NCBI GenBank assembly: GCA_024280995.1
Contig: JAMXLM010000040.1
Location: 19,285-83,284 of the forward strand
Reading direction: 5' to 3'
From: Candidatus Dormiibacterota bacterium
Lineage (GTDB): Bacteria; Chloroflexota; Dormibacteria; Dormibacterales; Dormibacteraceae
Length of the DNA: 64,000 bases
This document shows positions 42,812 to 55,663 of this stretch, in pieces. The translations under genes and the position numbers were made by a program. The notes under the pieces were generated by a model that searched no databases, was not told where the DNA came from, and was given only the letters and a program-made list of their open reading frames with translations. Position 1 is the first letter of the stretch; every line of letters starts with the position of its first letter.

Positions 42812-44086
42812 GTGACCGCAAACATCACCACGATGACCTTCCGCGCCCTCGACAAGGAGGACCCGGAGGTCGCGCAGCTGATCCGCAACGAGTTCAAGCG
42901 GCAGTCCGAAACCCTCGAGCTGATCGCCTCGGAGAACCTCACCAGCCCGGCCATCCTCGAAGCTCTCGGCACCCTGCTGACCAACAAGTACGCCGAGGGA
43001 TATCCCGGGCGCCGGTACTACGGCGGCACGGGCGAGGTCATCGACAAGATCGAGACGCTCGCCGTCGACCGCGCAAAGGAGCTGTTCGGCGCCGACTACG
43101 TAAACGTTCAGCCGCACTCGGGTTCGCAGGCCAACGCCGCGGTCTACATGGCGGTGTGCAAGCCGGGCGATCGGGTCATGGGCATGGACCTGAGCGCCGG
43201 CGGGCATCTCACCCACGGCAGCCCGGCCAACTTCTCCGGCAAGCTCTACGAGATCCACTCGTACGGAGTAGACCGCGAGACCGAGCGGATCGACTACGAC
43301 CAGGTGCAGCGGATGGCCGAGGAGGTCCGCCCAAAGATGCTCCTCGCCGGCTTCTCCGCCTATTCACGCGTCGTCGACTGGGCCCGCATGCGCCAGATAG
43401 CGGACTCGATCGAAGCGACGCTTTTCGTCGACATGGCCCACGTGGCCGGCCTGGTTGCCGGCGGGGTGTATCCGTCGCCGATACCTCACGCCGCCATCAC
43501 GACGACGACCACGCAGAAGACTCTGCGTGGGGCGTGGGGGGCGATCATCCTCTGCCGCAATGACTGGCAGAAGGCGATCGACTCCGCCGTGTTCCCTGGC
43601 ACCCAGGGCGGACCGCTGATGCACGCGATCGCGGCCAAGGCCGTGTGCTTCGGGGAGGCGCTCAAGCCGGACTTCAAGGTTTACGCGAAGCAGGTCGTGG
43701 CCAACGCAAAGGCGATGTCCGAGCAGCTCATGAAGCGAGGGCTGCGCCTGGTCAGCGGCGGGACCGACAACCACCTGATGCTCATCGACCTTCGCCCGCA
43801 AAAGCGGACCGGAAAGCAGGTCCAGGACATCGCCGACGGCGTGGGCATCACCCTGAACCGCAACTCGATCCCGTTTGACGACGCGTCCAAGTTCAACCCC
43901 AGCGGGGTTCGTGTGGGCACGCCGCTGGTCACAACGCGGGGCATGAAAGAGGACGAGATGGTCGTGATCGCGGATTGCATCGCCGACCTGGTCGAGCGCA
44001 TCGACGACCCGGCGACTCTCGACTCGGTGCACGAGCGCGCGCTCGAGCTGTGCAGGAAGTTCCCGATCCCGTACGCGTTTGACTGA
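42812..44086 (+). CDS. glyA: Serine hydroxymethyltransferase
   Basis: GlyA converts serine and tetrahydrofolate to glycine and methylene-tetrahydrofolate. The 424-residue PLP enzyme has ENLTSPAILEALG, YPGRRYYGG, GGHLTHGS, DMAHVAGLVAGG, the PLP lysine in TTTTTQKTLRGA and SGVRVGTP. Two usual features differ: the His before the PLP Lys is Gln, and PRGG is AWGA. All other catalytic residues seem present. GTG 42812 is chosen from the TAGCAT spacing. Confidence 0.95.
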   Translation: MTANITTMTFRALDKEDPEVAQLIRNEFKRQSETLELIASENLTSPAILEALGTLLTNKYAEGYPGRRYYGGTGEVIDKIETLAVDRAKELFGADYVNVQPHSGSQANAAVYMAVCKPGDRVMGMDLSAGGHLTHGSPANFSGKLYEIHSYGVDRETERIDYDQVQRMAEEVRPKMLLAGFSAYSRVVDWARMRQIADSIEATLFVDMAHVAGLVAGGVYPSPIPHAAITTTTTQKTLRGAWGAIILCRNDWQKAIDSAVFPGTQGGPLMHAIAAKAVCFGEALKPDFKVYAKQVVANAKAMSEQLMKRGLRLVSGGTDNHLMLIDLRPQKRTGKQVQDIADGVGITLNRNSIPFDDASKFNPSGVRVGTPLVTTRGMKEDEMVVIADCIADLVERIDDPATLDSVHERALELCRKFPIPYAFD

Positions 44087-45188
44087 TTTCTTCAGCGGCG
44101 CCGCGCTCGACAACCTGACCCAACATCTCCTTCCCGGGCTCTGGCCATTCCTTGTCGCCCTTTTCGCCTGCGTCATCGCGGTACCAGGCGCGGTCTACCT
44201 CTCGCGCCGATTCGGCGTGGTCGCCCAGCCGGGAGGCAGGCACGCGCACAAACTGCCGACCCCGGAGCTCGGCGGGCTTGCGCTGTGGGCCGGCTTTGCG
44301 CTCGCAACGCTGATCTTTCTTCCGAAGGACCTGACCAGCCTTGGCGTGATCGTCGTCTCGGGACTGGCGATGGGGCTCCTGATCATCGACGACAAGCGAG
44401 GCATGCTGCCGATCGTCAAGCTCGCGGTCCAGATCGGGCTGGCGGTACTGGCCGTGCTCGCGTTCGGCGCTCAGATCAAGTTCTTCAGCCTGCCGGGCGG
44501 GCATGTCATCCAGCTGGGACTGCTGGTGGTACCCGTGAGCGTGTTCTGGCTGGTGGGCATGCAGAACACGGTCAACTTCCTCGACGGCGCGGACGGGCTG
44601 GCGGCCGGGGTCGTGGCCATCGTGGCGCTGATCCTGATGTTGGCGGCCGGCCAGCTGCGCCAGATCGAGATCGTCCAGCTGAGCGGGGCGCTCGCCGGGT
44701 GCTGCGCCGGCTTTCTCCTGTTCAACTTCCCGCCCGCGCGCATCTTCATGGGTGACTCGGGCGCGCACTTCCTGGGAATGGCGGTCGGCATGATCTCCAT
44801 CCTCGGAATCGCGAAGGTGGCGGTGGCCTTCGCCCTCGCCGCTCCGGTCCTGGCGCTCGCGCTGCCGATCGCCGACACGGGGTGGGCGATCCTGCGCCGG
44901 CGCCTGCGGGGCCAGTCGGTTTCGGTTGGCGACCGGCTCCACCTGCACCACCGGCTGCAGTCGTTCGGGCTTGATGCGCGCCAGACCTGCTTCGTCTTCT
45001 ACGCCGCGACGGCGCTTCTCGGCGGCCTGGGTCTGACGCTCTTTGGCCACGGCCGAATACTCGCGGTGGTGCTCGTCGCGTCGGCTGTGCTCGCATCGAC
45101 CGTCGTGGCCGACATCCTCCAGCACGGCGGCTGGCGGCTCCCCGCGCCCTGGCTCGCCCGCCTGTTGGGCGACGCCGGTTCCCGCTAG
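44079..45188 (+). CDS. Undecaprenyl-phosphate GlcNAc-1-phosphate transferase family (WecA-like)
   Basis: The 369-residue membrane enzyme of the MraY/WecA family transfers a sugar-1-phosphate to polyprenyl phosphate. Visible motifs are LIIDDKRG (DD), NTVNFLDGADGLAAG (Mg-binding NxxN-DG), FMGDSGAHFLG and the cytoplasmic loop His cluster DRLHLHHRLQSFG (HxHH). Ten or eleven spans are predicted. It would prime a wall polysaccharide; the WecG/TagA enzyme at 57697 is a logical next step. Confidence 0.92.
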   Translation: MTDFFSGAALDNLTQHLLPGLWPFLVALFACVIAVPGAVYLSRRFGVVAQPGGRHAHKLPTPELGGLALWAGFALATLIFLPKDLTSLGVIVVSGLAMGLLIIDDKRGMLPIVKLAVQIGLAVLAVLAFGAQIKFFSLPGGHVIQLGLLVVPVSVFWLVGMQNTVNFLDGADGLAAGVVAIVALILMLAAGQLRQIEIVQLSGALAGCCAGFLLFNFPPARIFMGDSGAHFLGMAVGMISILGIAKVAVAFALAAPVLALALPIADTGWAILRRRLRGQSVSVGDRLHLHHRLQSFGLDARQTCFVFYAATALLGGLGLTLFGHGRILAVVLVASAVLASTVVADILQHGGWRLPAPWLARLLGDAGSR

Positions 45189-45202
45189 CATTTAGCGCGG
45201 GC

Positions 45203-45412
45203 ATGCGCCCATCGAGTCAGGGTCCGAGCGGGGCCGACATGGCGAGCGTCGGATTTTATTTCGCCGGCGCCGTACTACTCCCGATCCTGGGTGGCGTCGG
45301 GCTCGATGCGGCCTTCCACACGTCCCCGGTGTTTGTCCTCGTGGGTCTAGTCGTCGGCCTCGCGGCGGGTGCCGCGGCGGTGTGGTTGAAGATCAGGGAG
45401 TTCACTCGGTGA
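45203..45412 (+). CDS. AtpZ/AtpI-type ATP synthase-associated membrane protein
   Basis: The 69-residue protein has two spans (about 14-33 and 42-60) and sits first in the atp run. AtpZ-type proteins pair with AtpI and are linked to Mg or Ca handling and assembly of the c-ring. TAGCAT at 45186-45191 lies 11 nt before the ATG and may be the operon promoter. An internal ATG at 45239 is an alternative start. Confidence 0.75.
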   Translation: MRPSSQGPSGADMASVGFYFAGAVLLPILGGVGLDAAFHTSPVFVLVGLVVGLAAGAAAVWLKIREFTR

Positions 45413-45743
45413 AAGGCGTCCGGATAGCGCGCGACACGCTGGTGGTTTCGGTCGCGTTTGGACTGATTGCACTGGTCGCCGGGTTCGTCCTCGGCCAGCG
45501 CCCCATCGGCCTGGGCATGGCCCTCGGGCTCGTACTCGGCGCCGGCAACGGGCAGCTGATTCAGCAGGCAATCGCCCGCCGCGTGCCGTTCGTGGTCTCG
45601 AGCATCGTGCGCATGGCCGCGCTCAGTGCAATCGCCATCCTGATCGCGTTCCTGGTCGGAGCGTCGCCGGCGGCGGTGCTTCTTGGCATCGGCGTGGCGC
45701 AGGTGGTGATGGTCGGAGCCGCGCTCCGGCAGGGTCTGAAGGC

Positions 45744-45747
<4 letters not shown>
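45409..45747 (+). CDS. ATP synthase subunit I (AtpI-like)
   Basis: The 112-residue protein has four hydrophobic helices and the length of AtpI, an assembly factor for the Fo c-ring. GTG overlaps the upstream stop as GTGA and its stop overlaps atpB as ATGA. The sequence is variable in all lineages; the assignment rests mainly on position and topology. Confidence 0.75.
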
Positions 45748-46812
<1,065 letters not shown>

Positions 46813-46814
46813 CG

Positions 46815-47333
46815 ATGTTCCTGGCGGGCGAAGCCGGCGTCATCGACATCAACGGGACGGTGATCGTCGAGCTGATCACCTTCCTGATCATGCTGGCGAT
46901 CCTCGCCCGTTGGGTCTATCCGGAGATAGTGCGTCTTGCCGAGGCGAGGCAGCGCATGGTCGCCGAGCAGTTGAAGGAGGCCGAGAAGGCTCGCGCCGAT
47001 GCGGAGGCGAGACTGCAGGAGGCGAAGGCGAACCTCGACGAAGCGCGCAAGACCGCGCAGCAGGTCGTCGACGCCGCCACAAGGTCCGGCGAGCAGGTCC
47101 GTCAGGACCTCAAGCAGAAGGCTGAGGACGAGGCGCGCCGGATCGGCGAGAACGCGCAGAAGGAGATCGAGGCCGAGCGCGCTCGCGCCCTGCAGTCGGC
47201 CCGAGACGAGGTCGCGGGAATGGTTGTCGTCGCCACGCAAAAGGTCATCGGCGAAACGCTCGACGAGCAGAAGCACCGGCGGCTGATCGAGAAGGCCATC
47301 GAGGAGGTCGCAAGTGGCGACGGCCGCGGCTAA
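46815..47333 (+). CDS. atpF: ATP synthase Fo subunit b
   Basis: The 172-residue stator subunit has one N-terminal span (VELITFLIMLAILARWVYP) and a long charged helix with A/E/K/R-rich coiled-coil pattern, ending near the delta subunit. The ATG follows the atpE stop by 2 nt, and its end overlaps atpH by 20 nt. Confidence 0.95.
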   Translation: MFLAGEAGVIDINGTVIVELITFLIMLAILARWVYPEIVRLAEARQRMVAEQLKEAEKARADAEARLQEAKANLDEARKTAQQVVDAATRSGEQVRQDLKQKAEDEARRIGENAQKEIEAERARALQSARDEVAGMVVVATQKVIGETLDEQKHRRLIEKAIEEVASGDGRG

Positions 47334-47844
47334 GCGCTACGCCAGGGCGGTGTTCGAGGTCGCCGAGGCGGACGGCCACATCGAAGAGTGGTCCAAGAGG
47401 CTGAAGCGAGTGCGCGAGCTGTTTGACGACCCGCGCGTTTCGGCCGTCCTGACCAACCCGACCATCGCGACCGAGCAGCGCGAGAGATTGGTCGCCACCG
47501 CGCCCAACCTGCTCGACGAGGAGTCGTCGAACCTCGCGAGGCTGCTCATCGAGTCCGGCCGCGTCGAGGAGGCGGCGGAGATCGAAGAGGAGTTCCAGCG
47601 CCTGGCCGACGACGCCGCGGGACGCGTCCACGCGACCGTGACTACGGCCATCGCGCTCGAGGCCGGCGACCGCGACCGAGTCGCGAGCGAGCTGTCGAAG
47701 CGGCTGGACAAGGAAGTCCGCGTCAGCGTCGTCGTCGACCCGCGCATTCTCGGCGGGATGAAGCTGCAGTACGGCGACCACGTCGTCGACGCAAGCGTCG
47801 CCACCAGGTTGGAGCAACTGCGCCGCCGGCTGGCGGCTTCTTAG
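47314..47844 (+). CDS. atpH: ATP synthase F1 subunit delta
   Basis: The 176-residue delta subunit links F1 to the b stator. It starts [17 protein letters not shown], has the six-helix N-terminal domain and the C-terminal strand pair ([26 protein letters not shown]). GTG start overlaps atpF. Confidence 0.95.
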   Translation: MATAAAKRYARAVFEVAEADGHIEEWSKRLKRVRELFDDPRVSAVLTNPTIATEQRERLVATAPNLLDEESSNLARLLIESGRVEEAAEIEEEFQRLADDAAGRVHATVTTAIALEAGDRDRVASELSKRLDKEVRVSVVVDPRILGGMKLQYGDHVVDASVATRLEQLRRRLAAS

Positions 47845-47855
47845 GGAGAAGGGAA

Positions 47856-49430
<1,575 letters not shown>

Positions 49431-50303
49431 TTGCCCTCGTTCCGAGACATCGTCCGGCGCATCGACTCGGTGAAGAACACCCAGAAGATCACGAACGCCA
49501 TGCAGGTCGTCGCCGCGACGCGACTGCGGCGAGCGCAGGCGGCGGTCCAGGCCACGCGACCTTATGCCGACAAGATGGTCGAGGTGCTGCAGACCGTGAG
49601 CGAGAGGGCGACCGAGTACAAGCACCCGTTCCTCATCCGTCGCGAGGGCAAGCGCGCCGTGATGATCCTGGTCACGACGGACAAGGGTCTTGCCGGCGCG
49701 GTGAACGTCAACAACATCCGGACCGCGACGAGATACATGCAGGAGAACTATCCCGACGACCCGAGGTACGTGACGCTGGGGCGCAAGGGGCGTGACTTCC
49801 TGCTGCGCTACCGGCGGGACGTGATCGCGGAGGTGAGCAACCTTCCCGACAGGCCGAGCCAGGCGCAGGTGCTGCCCGCCGTCGCCGTCGCTCTCGAGGA
49901 GTACACGAAGGGAAATGCGGACGCGGTGCTGCTGTGCTACGCGAAGTGGGTTTCCACGCTTCGCCAGGTGCCGACAGTCAGGGTGCTGATTCCGGCGGAG
50001 ATTCCAAAGCGGGAGGAAGAGCGCTCTGGCCCGAGCGCCGACTACATCTACGAGCCGGACCCTGAGTCCGTGCTCGATGGACTGCTGCCCCGCTACGTCG
50101 AGACGCAGGTGTTCCAGGCCGTGCTCGAGAACAAGGCCAGCGAGTACTCGGCCAAGATGATCGCGATGCAGAACGCGACGAACGCGGCCGGCGACCTCAT
50201 AACCGCGTTGACCCTTTTCGCCAACAAGGTGCGGCAGGAAGGCATCACGACAGAGCTGATGGACATCGTCAGCGGTGCTGAAGCGGTCAGCGCCTCGAGT
50301 TGA
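49431..50303 (+). CDS. atpG: ATP synthase F1 subunit gamma
   Basis: The 290-residue rotor subunit starts FRDIVRRIDSVKNTQKITNAMQVVAATRLRRA and ends with ASEYSAKMIAMQNATNAAGDLI, the two helices of the central coiled coil. TTG begins right after the atpA stop codon, so synthesis is coupled. Confidence 0.96.
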   Translation: MPSFRDIVRRIDSVKNTQKITNAMQVVAATRLRRAQAAVQATRPYADKMVEVLQTVSERATEYKHPFLIRREGKRAVMILVTTDKGLAGAVNVNNIRTATRYMQENYPDDPRYVTLGRKGRDFLLRYRRDVIAEVSNLPDRPSQAQVLPAVAVALEEYTKGNADAVLLCYAKWVSTLRQVPTVRVLIPAEIPKREEERSGPSADYIYEPDPESVLDGLLPRYVETQVFQAVLENKASEYSAKMIAMQNATNAAGDLITALTLFANKVRQEGITTELMDIVSGAEAVSASS

Positions 50304-50307
50304 GTAA

Positions 50308-51765
<1,458 letters not shown>

Positions 51766-51804
51766 GTACGCCGACCCCAACACACCGGGCGTCTTCGCGC
51801 CCTA

Positions 51805-51982
51805 GACGGCCGGGCGCTGTCGCGCCGAAGCCTGCGTCAGCGGGCCCGGCGCTCACTCGCTGCCCCCGCGACCACGACGCGGGGACCCCAGTAGGTATTG
51901 CGCTCCTCGTCGCGCCACCCCTTCCTTGGCTCCGGCCGTCGATGGCGCGAAATACGCTCCGGAGCGGGGGGTCGGCGCACTC
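51805..51982 (+). repeat. Dispersed repeat, copy 2 (between atpD and atpC)
   Basis: Second copy of the element at 26329-26521. The core ends form the same perfect 9-bp inverted repeat (GACGGCCGG at 51805-51813, CCGGCCGTC at 51932-51940) and the internal blocks match. Copy 2 is shorter internally. Weaker similarity runs to CACTC directly before the atpC ATG. It creates a gap of 217 nt in an otherwise tight ATP synthase operon. Confidence 0.8.
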
Positions 51983-52393
51983 ATGAAGTACCCGCTCCGG
52001 GTTGTGAGCGTCGAGCGGAGCCTCTTCGAGGGTGAGGTCGAGTTCATGATCGCCACCGGCGCCGAGGGCGAGCTCGGCGTGCTGGCACGTCACGCGCCTC
52101 TCATGACCATCCTCAAGCCCGGACCCCTCCGCATCCAGGAGACGTTCGGCGGCGAGGAGCAGGTGATCTTCGTCGGCGGCGGATTTCTCGAGGTGCTGCC
52201 GGACCGCGTCACCGTCCTGGCGGACGTCGCCGAGCACGCGGAGGACATCTCGGTCGCGGCGGCCGAGGAGGCTCGCCGCCGGGCGCAGGAGAAGCTCGCG
52301 GGCACCCTCACCGCGGCGGAGGAGCTCGAGTTCGAGAACGCCCTCGCCGTAGCAGAGGCTCGGTTAAGGCTCGCTCGAGCCCGACGCGGCTAG
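51983..52393 (+). CDS. atpC: ATP synthase F1 subunit epsilon
   Basis: The 136-residue subunit has the N-terminal beta sandwich (LRVVSVERSLFEGEVEFMIATGAEGELGVLARHAPLMT) and a two-helix C-terminal domain that can inhibit ATP hydrolysis. The ATG is right at the end of the dispersed repeat and lacks a Shine-Dalgarno, so its translation signal may come from the repeat transcript or be leaderless. Confidence 0.95.
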   Translation: MKYPLRVVSVERSLFEGEVEFMIATGAEGELGVLARHAPLMTILKPGPLRIQETFGGEEQVIFVGGGFLEVLPDRVTVLADVAEHAEDISVAAAEEARRRAQEKLAGTLTAAEELEFENALAVAEARLRLARARRG

Positions 52394-52409
52394 TACCGTT
52401 GGTGCCCTG

Positions 52410-53720
52410 ATGTCAGCAGGGCGGGACAAGGCGCTCCGGATCACCGGCGGCAACCAGCTGGCCGGTGACGTGTGCGTGAGCGGATCCAAGAACGCCGCCC
52501 TGCCTGAGATGGTCGCGGCCCTACTGACCGAGGAGCCCGTGACGCTGAACAATGTTCCGCGCGTTTCCGATACCGCGGTGATGGCGGACATCATCCGTCT
52601 CCTGGGGGGCGAGGCAAAGGGCCACGGCAAGGTCTTGCTCGACACCTCGCGCGCGACCGGCGCCGACGTGCCCGACGAGCTCGGCCGGCGCATGCGGGCG
52701 ACCATCGTGCTGCTGGGCGGCCTGCTGGCCAGGTTCGGCCACGCGCGCGTCCCGCGCCCCGGCGGCGACGACATCGGCGCTCGGCGCGTCGAGCAGCACC
52801 TCCGCGGCCTGCGCCAGATGGGTGCGCACATCAACGAGACCGAGACGGAGATCGTCGCCACCGTCGACAGGCTGCGCGGAGACCGGATCGTCTTCGACCT
52901 GCCCACCGTCACTGGGACCGAGAACATCCTCCTCGCGGCGGTCAAGGCCCAGGGTCGAACCGAGATCTTCAACGCCGCGCGCGAGCCGCACGTCCAGGAC
53001 CTGTGCCGGCTGCTCATCAAGATGGGTGCCCGGATCGAGGGCGTCGGCACCGAACGGCTCATCGTCGACGGGACGGGCGAGCTGCGAGGCGCCGAGCACA
53101 CCGTCATCGCGGACTACCTGGAGGCGGGGACGTATGCGATCGCGGCGGCGGCCGTAGGCGGCGAGCTGCGCATCGAGTGCACCCGTCCCGAGGACCTGCA
53201 GCTGCTGCTCCTGAAGCTCGAGCAGGCCGGCGCTCACGTCCAGGCGGGCGACGAGTGGGTCCGCGTCGGCCGGCAGGCGAGGACGCAGCTGCGGCCGATC
53301 GACATGTCGACGTGGACGTTCCCCGGCTTTCCGACCGACCTCCAGGCACAGTACATGGCGCTGATGACCCAGGCCGACGGCGAGACGGTGATCTCGGAGT
53401 ACGTGCACGAGAACCGCTTCCAGCACGTCCGCGAGCTGGCGAAGATGGGCGCAGGCATCACAGTCGAAGGGCGGCTGCACACGATCGTGCACGGTCCCGC
53501 GCGCCTGCGCGGCACCGAGGTCTCGATACCGGACATCCGGTCGGGCGCGGCGTTGGTGATCGCGGCGCTGTGTGCTGAAGGCGAGAGCCTGCTGCGCAAC
53601 GCCTGGCACATCGAGCGCGGCTACGAGGACATGGTGGGCAAGCTCGGGTCGGTCGGCGCGCAGATCAAAGGCGTCAGCGTCGACCCGGACTCGGTCGCCG
53701 GGCACACGCTCTATGAGTAG
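52410..53720 (+). CDS. murA: UDP-N-acetylglucosamine 1-carboxyvinyltransferase (MurA), fosfomycin-insensitive type
   Basis: MurA makes the first committed peptidoglycan precursor. The 436-residue protein starts LRITGGNQLAGDVCVSGSKNAALP and has GTEVSIPDIRSGAALVIAAL near the end. The active-site loop reads RPGGDDIGARRVEQHL: the Cys of GGCxIG, alkylated by fosfomycin, is Asp120. Natural Asp MurAs (e.g. Mycobacterium) are active but resistant. TACCGT lies 10 nt before the ATG. Confidence 0.96.
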   Translation: MSAGRDKALRITGGNQLAGDVCVSGSKNAALPEMVAALLTEEPVTLNNVPRVSDTAVMADIIRLLGGEAKGHGKVLLDTSRATGADVPDELGRRMRATIVLLGGLLARFGHARVPRPGGDDIGARRVEQHLRGLRQMGAHINETETEIVATVDRLRGDRIVFDLPTVTGTENILLAAVKAQGRTEIFNAAREPHVQDLCRLLIKMGARIEGVGTERLIVDGTGELRGAEHTVIADYLEAGTYAIAAAAVGGELRIECTRPEDLQLLLLKLEQAGAHVQAGDEWVRVGRQARTQLRPIDMSTWTFPGFPTDLQAQYMALMTQADGETVISEYVHENRFQHVRELAKMGAGITVEGRLHTIVHGPARLRGTEVSIPDIRSGAALVIAALCAEGESLLRNAWHIERGYEDMVGKLGSVGAQIKGVSVDPDSVAGHTLYE

Positions 53721-53735
53721 CTCAGTGGAGCGCTG

Positions 53736-54563
53736 ATGCTGTCGCGCAAGATCGGCATCGACCTGGGCACGTCGACGGTGCGGATCTACGTCAAAGGCGA
53801 GGGCGTGGTCGTCAACGAGCGGGCGGACCACACGCGCACCCTGCACGAGCTCATCGGCAAGGCGAACGGCCGGCCGCGCCTGTTCAGGCCGGACGTAGTG
53901 GTGTCGGTTCCCACCACGGTGACTTCCGGCGAACGGCGAGCAGTCACGGAGGCAGCGATGTCGGCAGGTGCCCGGCAGGTCTGGTTGATCGACGAGCCGA
54001 TCGCCGCGGCGATGGGCGCGGGGCTGCCGATCGGCGGCGTCCGCGCAAGCGCGATCTGCGAGCTGGGCGCGGGGACGACCGAGATCGCGGTCATCTCGCA
54101 CTCGGGGACCATGGTGGAGCTTTCGCTGCCCGTTGGCGGCAACGACCTCGACCACGCGATCGCCGTAGAGCTCTCCATCGACGAGGAAGCGGCAGAGGCG
54201 GTGAAAATCGCGGTCGGTTCGGCGGTGCCCCTGCAGGATCCGCTGGCGACGACGGTCGACGGCCGGGAGGTCACGTCCAATGCCGTCGTCGACGCGATCC
54301 AGCCGCCGCTGCGGCAGATCGCCTCCGCGATACGCGAGGTCGTGGACCAGGCGCCGCCGGTCCTGGCGGCGGACATCCGGGAGCGGGGCATCGTGCTTTC
54401 GGGCGGAGGCGCGCAGCTCCGAGGCATCGACCGCTTCATCTCGATGCACTCCGGAGTCAACGCGACCGTCGCCGAGGAGCCGCAGACGTCCGTCGTGCGG
54501 GGCACCGGGCTCGCGCTCGAGAACTTCGAAGTCCTGAAGCGAAACCAGAGCTTCATCCGCTGA
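53736..54563 (+). CDS. Short MreB-like actin-family protein lacking the subdomain IB region
   Basis: The 275-residue protein has phosphate-1 loop IGIDLGTSTVRIYVKGEG, the connect region RLFRPDVVVSVPTTVTSGERRAVTEAAMSAGARQVWLIDEPIAAAMGAGLPI, phosphate-2 CELGAGTTEIAVISHSG and adenosine loop VLSGGGAQLRGIDRF. MreB is usually about 340 residues. Here VNE (about 28) leads to RPDVV (51) with about 22 residues in between instead of about 70, so subdomain IB is missing. Position after murA is that of mreB/mbl. It may help guide wall growth, but filament contacts must differ. Confidence 0.8.
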   Translation: MLSRKIGIDLGTSTVRIYVKGEGVVVNERADHTRTLHELIGKANGRPRLFRPDVVVSVPTTVTSGERRAVTEAAMSAGARQVWLIDEPIAAAMGAGLPIGGVRASAICELGAGTTEIAVISHSGTMVELSLPVGGNDLDHAIAVELSIDEEAAEAVKIAVGSAVPLQDPLATTVDGREVTSNAVVDAIQPPLRQIASAIREVVDQAPPVLAADIRERGIVLSGGGAQLRGIDRFISMHSGVNATVAEEPQTSVVRGTGLALENFEVLKRNQSFIR

Positions 54564-55663
54564 TAGGGCATCAGGTAGTCGTCGACGGCTCCGGCCTCGA
54601 GCGACCGCGGGCCGGCGTCGGGGTCTACACGAGCCAGATCCTCCACGCGATGGCGGTCGACAGGCCGGACTATCGCCTGACCGTGTTCGGCCCACGCCGG
54701 GCCTCGGTATACGTGCCGAACACCACGTACCGGTTGATGCCCCAGGCTCGCCTGGTCGGACGTCACCTGCAGTGGCCCGCGATCATCCGCCGGCTCAAGC
54801 CGAACGCCTACTTCGGCCCGGCGGGAGCGCTGCCGCTGGGCGGGATCAGCTGCCCGGCGGCCATCACCGTCCACGACCTGGCGATCTATCGCAACTCGCG
54901 CTGGTTCCCTGGTCGGCAGCCGCTGAGCACGCGGTGGGTGGTGCCTCGGTCCGTGCTCCGGGCCGATGTGGTGATCGCGGTTTCGGAGAGCACAGCCCGC
55001 GATGTGGTCGAGTTCTTCGGCATCGATCGCAAGCGCATCGAGGTCGTTCCGCATGGTGTTTCGGCGAGGTTCCGGCCGATGGGCCGCGACGAGCTCGACG
55101 AGGCGAGGTCGCGTCTTGGGCTGCCCGACCGCTTCATCCTCTTTGTCGGCACGGTCGAGCCTCGCAAGAACCTGGAGACGCTGCTCGACGCCTGGGTGCT
55201 GATGCGGGACCGGCCCGACCTGGTGGTCGTGGGCTCGTGGGGATGGAGGTACCAGTCGATCCGGGAGAAGATGGATCGGCTCGGGCCGCGGCTCCATCAC
55301 CTCGATGCGGTCGACCCCGAGGAGCTACCCGCCATCTACAACCTCGCCCGAGTGCTGGCGCACCCGGCCTGGTACGAAGGCTTCGGCCTTCCGCCGCTCG
55401 AGGCGATGGCCTCGGGGACGCCGGTCGTGGTCTCGGACACATCCAGCCTCCCGGAGGTGGTCGGCGGGGCAGGCATGGTGGTGCCTGCGGGCGACGTCGA
55501 GGCGTGGCGCAAGGCGTTGGAGGCGGTGGTATCGGACGTCGACCTCGCCGCGGACATGCGCCATCGCGGCATCCTTCGGGCGGCACAGTTCAGCTGGGAG
55601 AGGGCCGCGCACCTGACGTGGCGCGCGATCGATCACGCAATCAAGTGGAGAGCGACTCCCTGA
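54560..55663 (+). CDS. GT4-family glycosyltransferase
   Basis: The 367-residue GT-B enzyme has the N-terminal strand VVVDGSGLERPRAGVGVYTSQIL, HDLAIYR, VSESTARDVVEFFG, FVGTVEPRKNLETLL, and the donor-site E-x7-E in HPAWYEGFGLPPLEAMASGTPVV. It resembles WbaZ-type mannosyltransferases. The first canonical start, ATG 54650, would remove the first strand and the acceptor loop. CTG 54560 overlaps the mreB-like stop as CTGA and gives a full N-terminus. Confidence 0.88.
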   Translation: MIGHQVVVDGSGLERPRAGVGVYTSQILHAMAVDRPDYRLTVFGPRRASVYVPNTTYRLMPQARLVGRHLQWPAIIRRLKPNAYFGPAGALPLGGISCPAAITVHDLAIYRNSRWFPGRQPLSTRWVVPRSVLRADVVIAVSESTARDVVEFFGIDRKRIEVVPHGVSARFRPMGRDELDEARSRLGLPDRFILFVGTVEPRKNLETLLDAWVLMRDRPDLVVVGSWGWRYQSIREKMDRLGPRLHHLDAVDPEELPAIYNLARVLAHPAWYEGFGLPPLEAMASGTPVVVSDTSSLPEVVGGAGMVVPAGDVEAWRKALEAVVSDVDLAADMRHRGILRAAQFSWERAAHLTWRAIDHAIKWRATP

